Positions 1 through 10,168 are shown, counted from the stretch's first letter. The stretch is DNA of 64,000 nucleotides from Verrucomicrobiota bacterium (GCA_023416735.1 JAEZGX010000037.1:1-64000); one strand, 5' to 3'. Program-made: numbers and translations. The notes: generated by a model from the letters alone, not told the origin.

Positions 1-12
1 CCGGGCCCCCCC

Positions 13-46
13 CCAAAAAAAACCCGGCCCCGATTGCTCGGGGCCG
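13..46 (-). terminator. Rho-independent terminator of the TonB receptor
   Basis: Read on the minus strand there is a perfect 8-bp stem (CGGCCCCG/CGGGGCCG, 25-32 with 39-46) and a 6-nt loop, followed by GGG and eight T (15-22). It lies 25 bp after the receptor stop codon, which is the expected place. The stem and T tract are seen directly; the function is inferred. Confidence 0.85.
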
Positions 47-70
47 CGAAGTGACTGCGTTCGGTGTCGT

Positions 71-3000
71 TTAGAACCGGAACGAATTCGTCAGGAAGAT
101 CTGTTGCGCCGGCCTGATGCGCCACGCGGCGGGTGTGCCGTCGGGCTGCACCGTGACGGGCAGCAGTTCGTTACCTACACCAACGTTCTGGACGTTCAGC
201 TGGGCGTGCCAGTCGATCTTTCCATTCCAGATCTTGCGGCGGTAACCGACCCATACGTCGAAGTCTATCTGCGCGTCGTCTCTATACGGTGCGCTCAGAT
301 CGTATTCGATATACGTCGGCTGCTGGATCGGCTTATACGCGAGCGTCATCGCGGACTGATAGCGCGCCGCGCCGCCCACGCTCCAGCCTCTCAACGAGCC
401 TTCGGTGAAGTCGTAGTTGGTGATCAGGTTGAAGTGCCAGAGGCGATTTTCCGGCACCACGGTGCCCTGCTCGGCGATACGAGCATTCAAGTCGCCATTG
501 GCGTAACCATTCCAGTTTTCACGCGCGTTCGCGGTGCCACCGGGACCCCAGATGCGCAGGTCGCCCATCGCGGTCTCGTTCAAGCGCCGGTCGAAATCCA
601 TCAGGTATTCGGCCTGCGTCATGCCACCGCCGGGGACCGGGGTGTTGCCGAGGTTGTCGCGGTAGGACTTGATGCGCGAAGCGTTCAGCGTCAGGCGCCA
701 GTTGTCGGTGACCTGAGCGTGCAGCTCGAATTCGTAACCTTCCGCGAGGAGGTCTTCCGTGTAACGGAAGTTCGCCAGAGCGGTTTCCGTGAAGTCGGAG
801 CCGTCCCACGCGAAGCTCCAGGCCGAGGCCATGATCTGCGGGAGGGGCGCCATTTCCTGGAGCCATTGATCCCACGCATTGATCACCGCCACTTCCATGG
901 CTTCCGCTTGTTCCTGGGTCTGGCCGTTGAGCGGCTGGTAGTCGAAGTTCCACTTCGTCGCCGGTTCGCCCGGACCCGGCACCGGCAGATCGCTGATGAT
1001 GCCATTGCCGTAGCGCGTGCTGTTCGGATTACCGCGGGTCTCGTAGTTGTGTTTGATCTGGTGATACGCCGACGCGTAGATGCCGATGTTGTTGCCGTAG
1101 TTCCAGAACTCCAGGCCGCTCGAGGCGTTGTTCTTCACCGCGGACTCGAACTGGTTCACCTTGAGGCTATACCGGCCGTCGCGCGTCGCGAGCACGATGC
1201 CCATGTCCTCGGTTTCGCCCGAGGGCAACGGCAGTTCCTGACCGAAGTAGTCGCGATAGATCGTGCCGGTCTGGAAGTTTTCCGACTTGTTGTAGGTCGC
1301 GCTGATGCTGATCGGCAGGCGCCGGGCCCATTCGCCGACGTAGGGCAGACGGTCGAAGTGGGCGACAACGCCCCAGCTGCGGGAGTCTTCCTCCACCGGA
1401 CCGAGCGTGGAAACGCGCGGAACGATTTGGGTGGGATCGTCGGTCGATTCCTCACGGTTCCATTCGGTCAACGTCTGACCGACTTCATCGCGGCGCCAGC
1501 CAGCCGTCGCAACGATGGAGTCTTCCCAGAACTTGCCCTGCCAGACGATTGCCTTGGCCTTGTTGTAACGATCATCCCAGCTCTGCGACTCGGTGAGCGC
1601 CGCGATGTTGTTCCGATCGGAATCGGTCAACAGCGACACCTCGCGCGTGATCCAGCCGCGGTAGTTGGCGGGATTCTCCGATTGCGTGGACTCCACCGGT
1701 CCGCTCGGCAAGCCGGCCGTGACCTGGTTGAACCACGGATCGGCCGGGTTCACCCCCGTCGCGATCCAAGTCGAGTCGAAGTAGCGGAGCGACGCGGTGC
1801 TGCCGATCTGCGGGTCGGCCGAAGGACCGCGGATGCCAAGATCCTGGCCGAGCGACTTGCCCTGCAGATTGGGGCCAACGTAAATCACACGCCGCGGCAC
1901 GAAGTCCGCCCAGAAGCGACCGTTGTTGTCCTTGATTTCCTGGAACTGCGGGTGGTTGTAGTAATCGCCGGTGAAGGTGCTCTTCACCCAGGTCTGGCCA
2001 TAGCGGAAGGAATCGTCCTTCGAAACCATGCCGGTCACGGTGTGCTGGCCCAGGATCTTCAGTAGCCAGTGCGTGCCCGAGCCTTGATCGAAATCGTGCG
2101 TGGCAAACGCGGTGGCCCGCAGGCTCTCACGCTCGTTCCGCGCGCGGCTCTCGCTGTTGCCGAGGCTCACGAACGGGCGGCCCGCGCCGACGTTGGGCGT
2201 GCCGTCGTTATACCAGCCGTTTTCCGGGGTGTTCGTGCCGTCGATCCAACGCGAGTGAACGTCGACGAAGATCGAGTTGTTGTTAAGGGGATTGTATCCG
2301 CCATCCTTGTAAGCTTCTTCGTGATAACCGATCTCGAAGCCCAACTTGTCATTGAAGAAGGTCTGGCTCACCGAAGCGTCGAACGTGTGGAAGTCATACC
2401 ACTCGCGCTTGATGTTACCATCGAGGAGGTTGTTGTAGAAATCGAAGATGCTGGTGTCCGTGATGAACTTGTTCTTCGCGAGCGAAGCGAAGGGCAGCTG
2501 CATCTCGAACGCGTAATCGCGATAACCGGGAATGCCACGCGGGCCGGAAGGCGCGAGACCGGCGATGTTGCCGTCGCGCTCGCCATTGGCTCCGAGGCCG
2601 AGATACGTCACCGGATTCAGCGCCATCGCCGCCAGCGGCGTCGACGAGTCGCCATTGAACTGGAACACCGATCCGCCGAAGTAACCGGCGAAGCCCGCTC
2701 CTTGACCGCCGAGCAGCGGCTGGAAGTTCGGGTTCGGATTCGCCGGCGAGGCGGAGTCCTGACGGGTCGCGTCGCCGCGGCCCGGGATCTGCCAGTTGTT
2801 GTCGTTCAGCCACGCGAGGTTGTAGGTCGGCGTTCCGAGACCGAACCACGGCGTGATGAAATCGATCGGCGGCATGTTGCGCGGACGATTGCTCGTCGAC
2901 GAACCGAGCTCGCCGGAGAGCTTGAAGATCGTGCGGGCGTCGGCCTTCTTCAGGAAGCCGGGCTCATAGCGCAGCGCGAGGAACTGCCGGTTGAAGTTTT

Positions 3001-3733
3001 CGAACGCGGGCTCCTGCTTGAATTTGCCTTCGTTCTGCACCAAGGCGACGCGCACCGCGAGTTCGTCAGGGAGCAACTCGCGATTCACATCGAGCGAAGC
3101 GCGAAGGCTGCCGTATTGATCGACGCGAACGGAGAAGTCGCCGAAGTTGCGATAGCTCGCCTGCTTCGTGCGGGTGTTGATCACACCGCCGGCGCTGCCT
3201 TGACCGAAGAGGATGGCGTTCGGGCCGCGTTGAATGTCGACGGCTTCGATGTTGTAGCCGTCCCACGGGATGTTCGTGAGATAGAGGTCGCGCGTATTGT
3301 CGGCGCCGACGAGACCGCGCACGCGGTTGGTCGACTGCGGGCTGAGGCTGGCGTTGGTATTCGGGGCGTTGCCGCCGCCGGATCCCGAGTAGTTGCCAAA
3401 GAGGCCGCCGACTTCCGTGCCGAGCGTGTATTGGAGAAGAGACCGCTGGTCGGTCGCTCCGATGTCGCTCAAGAACTCCGAGTTGTAAACGGAGAGCGAT
3501 GTGCCGAGATCGCGAAGATCGGTATTGAGGCGATTACCCGCGAGCGTCGAGGCCGTGGAGTAACCGCTGCTCTGCTGCTCGGCAGATACTTCGAAGGGCG
3601 ACAGAACCACGATCTCGTCGTCTTCGATCGGACGAGGGGCCGTGGCCTGCGCCCATGCGGTCGACGACGCAGCGGTCGTCGCCAGCAACGCGTTGAGGGC
3701 ACTCCTCAATCGCTTGGTGTGGCTTTTGGTCAT
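71..3733 (-). CDS. TonB-dependent outer-membrane receptor
   Basis: Outer-membrane beta-barrel that would import a bound ligand using TonB energy; the substrate is unknown. I start it at ATG 3733 (1220 aa), because this gives a proper signal peptide (basic MTKSHTKRLR, then a hydrophobic stretch, cleavage near AWA-QA, residues 27-30). The longer open frame upstream codes an implausible Arg/Pro-rich leader. After the signal comes an acidic segment and EIVVLSPFEV (about 40-49), a TonB-box-like element. The plug carries RGPNAILFGQGSAGGVIN (about 169-186), the classic plug signature. The remaining ~1000 residues are barrel-like, and the protein ends in Phe (NSFRF), as outer-membrane barrels do. It is larger than most receptors (700-900 aa). 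It faces the CRTAC1 protein across a shared 363-bp promoter region. Confidence 0.9.
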   Translation of the reverse strand: MTKSHTKRLRSALNALLATTAASSTAWAQATAPRPIEDDEIVVLSPFEVSAEQQSSGYSTASTLAGNRLNTDLRDLGTSLSVYNSEFLSDIGATDQRSLLQYTLGTEVGGLFGNYSGSGGGNAPNTNASLSPQSTNRVRGLVGADNTRDLYLTNIPWDGYNIEAVDIQRGPNAILFGQGSAGGVINTRTKQASYRNFGDFSVRVDQYGSLRASLDVNRELLPDELAVRVALVQNEGKFKQEPAFENFNRQFLALRYEPGFLKKADARTIFKLSGELGSSTSNRPRNMPPIDFITPWFGLGTPTYNLAWLNDNNWQIPGRGDATRQDSASPANPNPNFQPLLGGQGAGFAGYFGGSVFQFNGDSSTPLAAMALNPVTYLGLGANGERDGNIAGLAPSGPRGIPGYRDYAFEMQLPFASLAKNKFITDTSIFDFYNNLLDGNIKREWYDFHTFDASVSQTFFNDKLGFEIGYHEEAYKDGGYNPLNNNSIFVDVHSRWIDGTNTPENGWYNDGTPNVGAGRPFVSLGNSESRARNERESLRATAFATHDFDQGSGTHWLLKILGQHTVTGMVSKDDSFRYGQTWVKSTFTGDYYNHPQFQEIKDNNGRFWADFVPRRVIYVGPNLQGKSLGQDLGIRGPSADPQIGSTASLRYFDSTWIATGVNPADPWFNQVTAGLPSGPVESTQSENPANYRGWITREVSLLTDSDRNNIAALTESQSWDDRYNKAKAIVWQGKFWEDSIVATAGWRRDEVGQTLTEWNREESTDDPTQIVPRVSTLGPVEEDSRSWGVVAHFDRLPYVGEWARRLPISISATYNKSENFQTGTIYRDYFGQELPLPSGETEDMGIVLATRDGRYSLKVNQFESAVKNNASSGLEFWNYGNNIGIYASAYHQIKHNYETRGNPNSTRYGNGIISDLPVPGPGEPATKWNFDYQPLNGQTQEQAEAMEVAVINAWDQWLQEMAPLPQIMASAWSFAWDGSDFTETALANFRYTEDLLAEGYEFELHAQVTDNWRLTLNASRIKSYRDNLGNTPVPGGGMTQAEYLMDFDRRLNETAMGDLRIWGPGGTANARENWNGYANGDLNARIAEQGTVVPENRLWHFNLITNYDFTEGSLRGWSVGGAARYQSAMTLAYKPIQQPTYIEYDLSAPYRDDAQIDFDVWVGYRRKIWNGKIDWHAQLNVQNVGVGNELLPVTVQPDGTPAAWRIRPAQQIFLTNSFRF

Positions 3734-4096
3734 ATTGGGATTAGTGCTTGTAGTTCCTATGCTCGGAAACGCCCCTGCGGCTCGTTTCCAGAGGGAAGCG
3801 GGTCGCAGCGGCAGTCGATTTTGGGGATTCGGCTTTCGGATTCCCCGCACGAGCAAGCCCGCGCGCTGAACCCGGTTTCCGTTGACGACAACAATACCAA
3901 CCCTGCCTGCGAACGGTCTACGGACGTTTTGCGACATTTATATTGCCGCTTTTGCGTCCATATAAACCACTTCTCCGCCACATTATGTCTCGGGACATAT
4001 GAGCCCCTATCCCCAATGACACATTGCATCCGTCCCACCCAGCCGGTCTCTGAACTGCACTCCATTGGCGCGCCAGCGCGAGGATAGACTCCCGAC
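3734..4096. promoter_or_regulatory. Divergent promoter region with two inverted repeats
   Basis: A 363-bp gap between the divergent receptor and CRTAC1 genes. It holds two perfect inverted repeats: TTTATAT (3937-3943) with ATATAAA (3960-3966), spacer 16 bp; and TATGTC (3984-3989) with GACATA (3994-3999), spacer 4 bp. The second has the size and symmetry of a repressor operator. The AT-rich arms of the first could include a -10 element. I saw no gene of my own calling here. Regulatory use is inference. Confidence 0.5.
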
Positions 4097-7000
4097 ATGC
4101 CTTCTTTCCCCTTCCGCCCCCTTCTTTGCGGCATCCTGATCGCTCTGTGGCCCAGCGCCCGCGCCGCCAACGCCATCGAACGCACTGCTTTCTCACCGGC
4201 TTCACAATCGCCCGGCCGCACGCTCTTCCATCCGCTGCCGGCATCGGCGACGGGTCTGTCCGTCGACAACGCCTACGACGATCCGCAGATGTGGGCCGCG
4301 CGGTATCGCGCCTTCATGGGCGGCGGCATGGGTTCCGGCGTCGCCGCCGGCGACTTCGACGGCGATGGGCTCGTCGATCTCTACGTCAGCACCAAGACCA
4401 AACCGGGCCGGCTCTTTCGCAATCTCGGCAACTGGAAATTCGCCGATGTCACCGCCCAGGCCGGACTCACGGAGGAAACCGCTCTGATGGGCTGGATCAA
4501 AGGCATCGGCGGCGACAAATCCGTCGTCTGGCGTCAGGGTGTTGTCTTCGTCGACGTCAATAATGACGGCTGGCTCGATCTATATATCTGCCGAAATGCC
4601 GCCCCTAATCTTCTCTATATAAATCAGGGAAATGGCACCTTTAAAGAAGAAGCGAAAGCCCGCGGCTTGGACGTCAACGATGGCAGCGTCATCGGGGCAT
4701 TCTCCGACTACGACCGCGATGGCTGGCTCGACGTTTTCATCCTCACCAATCAGGTGGATGGCACGGAGCCCGGCGGTCGTCCCGACCGGCTGTTCCGCAA
4801 CACCGGCAACGGCCACTTCGTCGAGGTCACCGCCAGCTCCGGCATTTCCGGTCCGACCTTCGGTCACGCCGCCGTGTGGTTCGATTACAACGGCGACGGT
4901 TGGCCCGACATCTACGTCGCCAACGACTTCTCCGGTCCCGACCGCCTGTATAAAAACAATCACAACGGCACGTTCACGAACGTCATCGATAGCGTTGCGC
5001 CGCACACTCCGTATTCGTCGATGGGCGCCGACACCGGCGACATCAACAACGATGGACTGGTCGACTTGCTCGTCGCCGACATGGCCACCACGACCCGCGA
5101 GAAGGACCGGCGCGGATTGGCCGCTTCGCGCAACGACGTGCTCGCGACCGCGTCGACCGTGCAGGCCGCTCCCCAATACATGCGGAACGTCCTCTTCCTG
5201 AACGCCGGCAACGGCGTGTTTCGCGAAGCCGCTTCATGGGCCGGCGTCGATGCGACGGATTGGACGTGGTCCGTTCGCTTCGAAGATTTCGACAACGACG
5301 GTTGGACTGACCTCCACGTCACCAACGGCATGGTCCGCGAAGCGAACAACAGCGACCTTCTCGCCGAAATGATGCGCGCGCTGTCCGACACCCAGCGCAT
5401 CGCCGCAATCAAAAGGTCGCCCCCGCTGGACGAAGCGAATCTCGCGTATCGCAACAATCGCGGCCAAGGCTTTGTGCCAGTCACCGACGAATGGGGCTTG
5501 GGCGAAATCGGCGTGAGTTTCGGCGCAGCAACCGCGGACTTCGATAACGACGGCGATCTCGACCTCGTCTATCTCAACTACAACGGCGGCCTCAGCGTCT
5601 TCCGCAACGACATCACCGGTCAAAACCGCGTCCAAGTCCGCCTCCGCGGAACGCGTTCCAACCGTTACGGCGTCGACGCGACCGTTCGCCTCGAATCGAG
5701 CTCGGGCACCCAAACTCAGATCATGACCGTCGCCCGCGGCTATACCTCCGGCAGCGAAATGGTCGCTCATTTTGGCTTGGGCGCAGACACCAAGGTCCAG
5801 CGCCTCACCATCCAGTGGCCGTCCGGCCGCACGCAGCAGTTCTCCGATCTCGACGCCAACTTCGCCTATCTCGTCAACGAGCCCGACGAATCGGTCGCAA
5901 TCGAAACATCGGCGCCCGCTCCGCTCTTTCGCCCCGGATCCGAAAAACTCGGCCTCTCGATCACCGACGAATCGCGAATTGCATTCCCCGAAAGAGAACA
6001 GGCCTTCATCCCCTTTCGCACCGATCGCCGCGGCCCGGGAATGGCGATCGGCGACATCGACGGCGACGGTGCGGCCGATCTTTTCCTCGGCGCCACCACC
6101 GGCTCTCCCGCCCGACTCTTGCGCTGGGACGGCGAGCGCTATGCGGAGCAACCTGCCGCCGGCATTCCGCGCGGCAAAGTCGAAGACGGACCGCCTCTCC
6201 TGTTCGATGCCGACGGAAATGGCACGCGCGACCTTCTTCTGACCAAATCCAGCGCCGCCGCCCCGGCGTGGCCCGCGGCCTTTCAACCCGTCCTCTACGC
6301 GAACGACGGTCGCGCGACTTTTCGCGCCACCGATCTCCTCCCGCAACTCGCGATCAACGTCGGCGCCGCCATCGCGGCGGATATCGACGGAGACGGCGAT
6401 CTGGACCTCTTCCTGGGCGCACGCTCCGTCCCAGGCCGGTATCCAGAAACGCCCGACAGCGTGCTCCTGCGCAACGATGGCGATCGCTTCGTCGATATTT
6501 CGAGCGGATCGCCCGGGCTTCAGCAAGCGGGGCTCGTGACGAGCGCGCTCTTCCGCGACGTCGATCAGGACGGCCGCCCGGACCTCATCGTTGCACTCGA
6601 ATGGGATCACGTCCGCTGCTTCCGCAATGAGGGCGACGGACGCTTCGTCGACATCACGGACCAGATCGGTTTCGCCTCCGGCGGCCGCGGCTGGTGGACG
6701 GGACTCGCGAGCGCCGACTTCAACGGCGATGGCCGTCCCGATTTCGCCGCCGGCAATGTCGGCCTTAACACCACGTATCGCGCATCGTCCCAGCATCCCG
6801 CCGTCCTTTTCTACGGCGACTTCGCGCGAAATGGCACCCGGCTCATCGCCGAAGCCGTTCACGACGGCGACGAACTCTATCCGCTGCGCCCGCGGGCCGA
6901 TCTCGGCGCGCGCCTGCCCTTCATCCTCCGGCAGTATCCAAAAAACAACGACTTCGCGCGCGCGACGATGACGGACGTCTTCGGCGAAAAACCGCTCGCC

Positions 7001-7660
7001 TCCGCCAGGGCTTACCGCGCCGACAACTTCTCCTCCGGCGTATTTCTCAGCCAGCCAAACGGCACGTATCGGTTCAGCCCGTTTCCACGCGTGGCGCAAA
7101 TCGGTCCCATGCAGGGCATCGTCGCCGGCGACCTTGATGGCGATGGCTTCGCCGATGTCGCCGCCGTGCAAAACACGGATGCCGCCGCCCCGCGTTTTAA
7201 TGGCGGCGTCGGCATCTTCCTCAAAGGACGTCCGGACGGCGGTTTCGACGCTCTTGATCCGCTCAACTCCGGCATTCTCGTGCCGGGCAACAGCCGCGCC
7301 CTCGCCATCCTGTCGCTGCCCGGAACGAGCCGACCGGATCTTTTTCTTACGCGTCACGGCGACAGGAGCCAATTCCTCGCCAACGAAGCCGCCGCGCGCT
7401 GGATTCAGGTCACGCTCGCGGGTTCGTCGGGTAACGCCGACGCGGTCGGTGCACGCGTCCAACTCGTTTACGAGCGCCGAGCCGCAACCCATCACGAGAT
7501 CGGCCTCGGCGGCGGCTGGTGGACTCAATCGGCGCCCGGCCTCATCGCGGCGATCCCTGCCGGCGATTCGCTTCAGGCAGCCGTGGTAACGTGGCCCGAC
7601 GGGCAGGTGTCGCGTCATGATTCGCCTCCGGACGACGCGCCTTGGATTCTTCAACGATGA
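4097..7660 (+). CDS. Secreted CRTAC1-family protein with VCBS/FG-GAP repeats and ASPIC/UnbV domain
   Basis: 1187 aa with an N-terminal signal peptide (hydrophobic LLCGILIALWP, cleavage near ARA-AN, about residue 24). I count 13 Asp-rich calcium-loop repeats of the D-x-[DN]-x-DG-x-x-D type, for example DFDGDGLVD, DVNNDGWLD and DIDGDGDLD, as in integrin-like FG-GAP/VCBS propellers. An ASPIC/UnbV domain lies at about 510-580 (NRYGVDATVRL, HFGLGADTKV, IQWPSG). A second weaker copy lies at the C-terminus, about 1100-1185 (ADAVGARVQL, VVTWPDGQ). Such proteins are exported and presumed to bind carbohydrate or protein; no enzyme activity is established. The ATG of the next gene overlaps its TGA stop, so the two are probably translationally coupled. 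Confidence 0.88.
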   Translation: MPSFPFRPLLCGILIALWPSARAANAIERTAFSPASQSPGRTLFHPLPASATGLSVDNAYDDPQMWAARYRAFMGGGMGSGVAAGDFDGDGLVDLYVSTKTKPGRLFRNLGNWKFADVTAQAGLTEETALMGWIKGIGGDKSVVWRQGVVFVDVNNDGWLDLYICRNAAPNLLYINQGNGTFKEEAKARGLDVNDGSVIGAFSDYDRDGWLDVFILTNQVDGTEPGGRPDRLFRNTGNGHFVEVTASSGISGPTFGHAAVWFDYNGDGWPDIYVANDFSGPDRLYKNNHNGTFTNVIDSVAPHTPYSSMGADTGDINNDGLVDLLVADMATTTREKDRRGLAASRNDVLATASTVQAAPQYMRNVLFLNAGNGVFREAASWAGVDATDWTWSVRFEDFDNDGWTDLHVTNGMVREANNSDLLAEMMRALSDTQRIAAIKRSPPLDEANLAYRNNRGQGFVPVTDEWGLGEIGVSFGAATADFDNDGDLDLVYLNYNGGLSVFRNDITGQNRVQVRLRGTRSNRYGVDATVRLESSSGTQTQIMTVARGYTSGSEMVAHFGLGADTKVQRLTIQWPSGRTQQFSDLDANFAYLVNEPDESVAIETSAPAPLFRPGSEKLGLSITDESRIAFPEREQAFIPFRTDRRGPGMAIGDIDGDGAADLFLGATTGSPARLLRWDGERYAEQPAAGIPRGKVEDGPPLLFDADGNGTRDLLLTKSSAAAPAWPAAFQPVLYANDGRATFRATDLLPQLAINVGAAIAADIDGDGDLDLFLGARSVPGRYPETPDSVLLRNDGDRFVDISSGSPGLQQAGLVTSALFRDVDQDGRPDLIVALEWDHVRCFRNEGDGRFVDITDQIGFASGGRGWWTGLASADFNGDGRPDFAAGNVGLNTTYRASSQHPAVLFYGDFARNGTRLIAEAVHDGDELYPLRPRADLGARLPFILRQYPKNNDFARATMTDVFGEKPLASARAYRADNFSSGVFLSQPNGTYRFSPFPRVAQIGPMQGIVAGDLDGDGFADVAAVQNTDAAAPRFNGGVGIFLKGRPDGGFDALDPLNSGILVPGNSRALAILSLPGTSRPDLFLTRHGDRSQFLANEAAARWIQVTLAGSSGNADAVGARVQLVYERRAATHHEIGLGGGWWTQSAPGLIAAIPAGDSLQAAVVTWPDGQVSRHDSPPDDAPWILQR

Positions 7661-10089
7661 GTGTCTCAGCCCGCTCCGACGTTCCGGGCTCCCCGGCGAA
7701 CGCGAGATCGCCGCGCTGGTGGGCCGCGATCTGGATTGCCCTCTTGGCCATCGCGGCGCTCACCGTCTTCCGGGCAAATTTCGCTCACCTGCAATGGGTA
7801 TCCGAACTTTCGATGCAGGGCAGCCCGCCCCCGGCGATCGACGGCAATTCGCCGACGGGTTACGCTTTGGGACAGCGTCACTTCCTCGGCGCGCATGAAC
7901 GCGGGGAAACCTACCGCTGGATCGCGGCCACGCAGGAAGCAGCCGCAAAAAGCCTGTTCTCCGCCACCACCTACGAAAGCGACTCCATTCCCACCGGTCG
8001 CCCGCAGTTGCTTCCCCGACTCTATCTTTTTTGGACGTATGCGATCGGCTGGAGCATGCACGCGATCACCGGCGATTCGCTGGCTCTGTCCCTCGAACGC
8101 GCCGCGTTGTGGGAGCCGCTGATCTCCCATCTGCTCGCATTGGCGGGCGCGGCGTGGTTCATGGGACGTCGCCATGGCCTCGCGGGCGCCGCCGTGGCGG
8201 CCATGCTGGTCGCCTTCTTCCCGCCGATTGCCGGCCAATTCCTGCCAGGTGTTCTCACCGCCCGAACGTGGGCATTGCTCCTCGCCGCGCTCGCGATCGC
8301 GATGAACCTGCCTCGGCCTCACTCCGGCGCCCCTCATTCTCCGCTCTCCCTCGGCTCCGCGGTCGCCGCCGCGGCCGCGCTTTGGCTGGATCCGGCATTC
8401 GGGTTTACCGCTGTTCTGATTTCCGCCGCTTGCGCCGCCATCGCGATTTTCACGCGGCGAACCACGTTCGCATGCCTGCGCTGGGCACTGCTGGGCGCGG
8501 CTCTCGTCAGCGCAGGTTGGCTGATCGACCGGGCACCCTGGGATCCGAGCGCGGGGGAACTTCGCTACGTTCATCCCCTCTATGCCCTCGCGTGGCTGGG
8601 ACTCGGTCTCGCCCTCGACGGCGCGCAACATCTGCGAACCAACAAAACCCGGCCGAGACTTCGTTGGTTGGAAATCGCCGCCGCCGTGCCGCTCGGCGGC
8701 GCGTTGATCTACGTGCAGGTCGCGCACGCCTTCAAAGGTTGGATGTATCCAAGTCTCTGGATAAGCCGATTCTCGTCGCTCGATGACGCGTTTCCGGCCG
8801 ACCACCTGCTCCACTGGCTCGGCCGGGCGTCGTTCCTCGAAGCAGTCTTCATTTCCGCGCCTCTCGCCATTGCCGCCGCTCTTCTCGTCATCGTTGCATT
8901 GCGCACTCGTCGCACGACCCCTTGGCGCGAGTCGTGGCTCCCCACGCTGGCCTCGCTTTGGCTCGCCGTGGTTCTCTTCGCCGCTTTTCGCGTCCGCTGG
9001 AGCGCTGTCGCATTCCTCGTAACGCTGCCGCTACTCTGGCTGCTCGTTACCCATCACTTTGCCGCCCGCCAGCGGATCTTCGGCGCGATCGCGGCGATCT
9101 TCGTATTGGCGGTCGCGCTGTGGAACTTCGCGCTGCCGCCGGCTTGGGAGCGTCCGTCTGCCGGTCGTGAACCGACGCAGGCCGATCTTCAGGCCTTGGT
9201 TTACCGGCACTGCGCGCATTGGCTCGCCGCGCATTCTTTGCCGCAGAGCATCGCGGCGCTCGCTCCGCCGGAGTTGTCCGACTCGCTCGTCTTTCACGGT
9301 GGTTCGCGCGGGCTCATGTCAACGGCGTGGGAATCCTATCCCGGCCAGATCGCCGCCACCCGCATTCTCAGCTCGCTCGAACCGACGGAAGCGGAAGCCG
9401 TGCTGGGTGCGCACGGGGTCACGCACCTTGTCCTGCCGTCCTGGGACAACGTGCTGCCGCTCTTCGTCCGCAAACCGGAAGGCGAGCCCCGCGAACCGCT
9501 GTTGGACCTGCTTCAACGCTGGCTGCACCCCGCCTACCTCCGTCCGCTTCCCTATCATTTGCCCGCGCGGCCGGGCTCACAGGCCGACCACATCGTTGTC
9601 TTCAAAGTCGTCCCGCACGAAGACGAAGCGCTCTCCCTCAGCCGCCTGGCCGAATACTTCGTCGAAATGGAACGCCCCGAACCCGCCGGATTGGCGGCGC
9701 GCGTGCTCGCCGAATCGTTCCCCGATGACCCAAATGCCGCCATCGCGCGCGCGACGTTCTACGCTTCCGCCCAAAAGCCCGCAGAGCTCGAGCGCGAGCT
9801 GAACCGCCTCGCGTCAGATGTCGCGGCGGACCGCGTGCCGTTCCTCTGGGATCGCCGCGTGCAACGCGCCATCGTTTTCGCGCTGGGCCGGCGCAACGAT
9901 CTCGCTCGCTCCGAGGTCGAAGCCTGCCTCGCGACCGCGTCGCGCGATGAGCTTTACGACCTCACGCCGCTGCAAGCTTACCGCTTGCACACGATCGCCC
10001 GGCGTTTGCGCATGGCTTTCTCCGATCCCGAACTGGGCAAACTGCTCGAACAACTCGCTCGCGACCTTTCGCCGGCCGGCTCCGATTAG
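7657..10089 (+). CDS. Large multi-pass membrane protein, GT-C glycosyltransferase/oligosaccharyltransferase-like
   Basis: Start chosen at ATG 7657, which overlaps the previous stop as ATGA; a TTG 15 bp upstream is less likely. The protein is 810 aa. Roughly residues 20-500 hold about ten or more hydrophobic segments, and the last ~300 residues are soluble. The overall plan fits GT-C enzymes (PMT/STT3 type) that use lipid-linked sugars at the membrane. Soluble motifs such as WESYPGQIAATR and GVTHLVLPSWD recall the position of the STT3/PglB WWDYG region and the following 'gv.yvlv' strand. I do not see the exact WWDxG motif, so the GT-C call is tentative. The C-terminal part is helical and may form TPR-like repeats. 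It is coupled to the CRTAC1 gene, so it may modify or help export that protein. Confidence 0.6.
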   Translation: MSVSARSDVPGSPANARSPRWWAAIWIALLAIAALTVFRANFAHLQWVSELSMQGSPPPAIDGNSPTGYALGQRHFLGAHERGETYRWIAATQEAAAKSLFSATTYESDSIPTGRPQLLPRLYLFWTYAIGWSMHAITGDSLALSLERAALWEPLISHLLALAGAAWFMGRRHGLAGAAVAAMLVAFFPPIAGQFLPGVLTARTWALLLAALAIAMNLPRPHSGAPHSPLSLGSAVAAAAALWLDPAFGFTAVLISAACAAIAIFTRRTTFACLRWALLGAALVSAGWLIDRAPWDPSAGELRYVHPLYALAWLGLGLALDGAQHLRTNKTRPRLRWLEIAAAVPLGGALIYVQVAHAFKGWMYPSLWISRFSSLDDAFPADHLLHWLGRASFLEAVFISAPLAIAAALLVIVALRTRRTTPWRESWLPTLASLWLAVVLFAAFRVRWSAVAFLVTLPLLWLLVTHHFAARQRIFGAIAAIFVLAVALWNFALPPAWERPSAGREPTQADLQALVYRHCAHWLAAHSLPQSIAALAPPELSDSLVFHGGSRGLMSTAWESYPGQIAATRILSSLEPTEAEAVLGAHGVTHLVLPSWDNVLPLFVRKPEGEPREPLLDLLQRWLHPAYLRPLPYHLPARPGSQADHIVVFKVVPHEDEALSLSRLAEYFVEMERPEPAGLAARVLAESFPDDPNAAIARATFYASAQKPAELERELNRLASDVAADRVPFLWDRRVQRAIVFALGRRNDLARSEVEACLATASRDELYDLTPLQAYRLHTIARRLRMAFSDPELGKLLEQLARDLSPAGSD

Positions 10090-10168
10090 CGCGGATTGCA
10101 TGATACCGTGACCGTTCGTCAGATCGTAACCACCGATTTGAACACGGAATAGTGTTAACAAGAACGCT

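Noticed and set aside
104..4087. Long plus-strand open frames opposite the first TonB receptor
   Set aside because: They are Arg/Val/Ala-rich mirror images of a clear receptor gene with signal peptide, plug and C-terminal Phe; high GC keeps antisense frames open.
5234..7654. 806-aa minus-strand open frame
   Set aside because: Antisense to the 13-repeat CRTAC1 gene; its Asp/Glu/Val-rich text mirrors the repeats and contains no domain.
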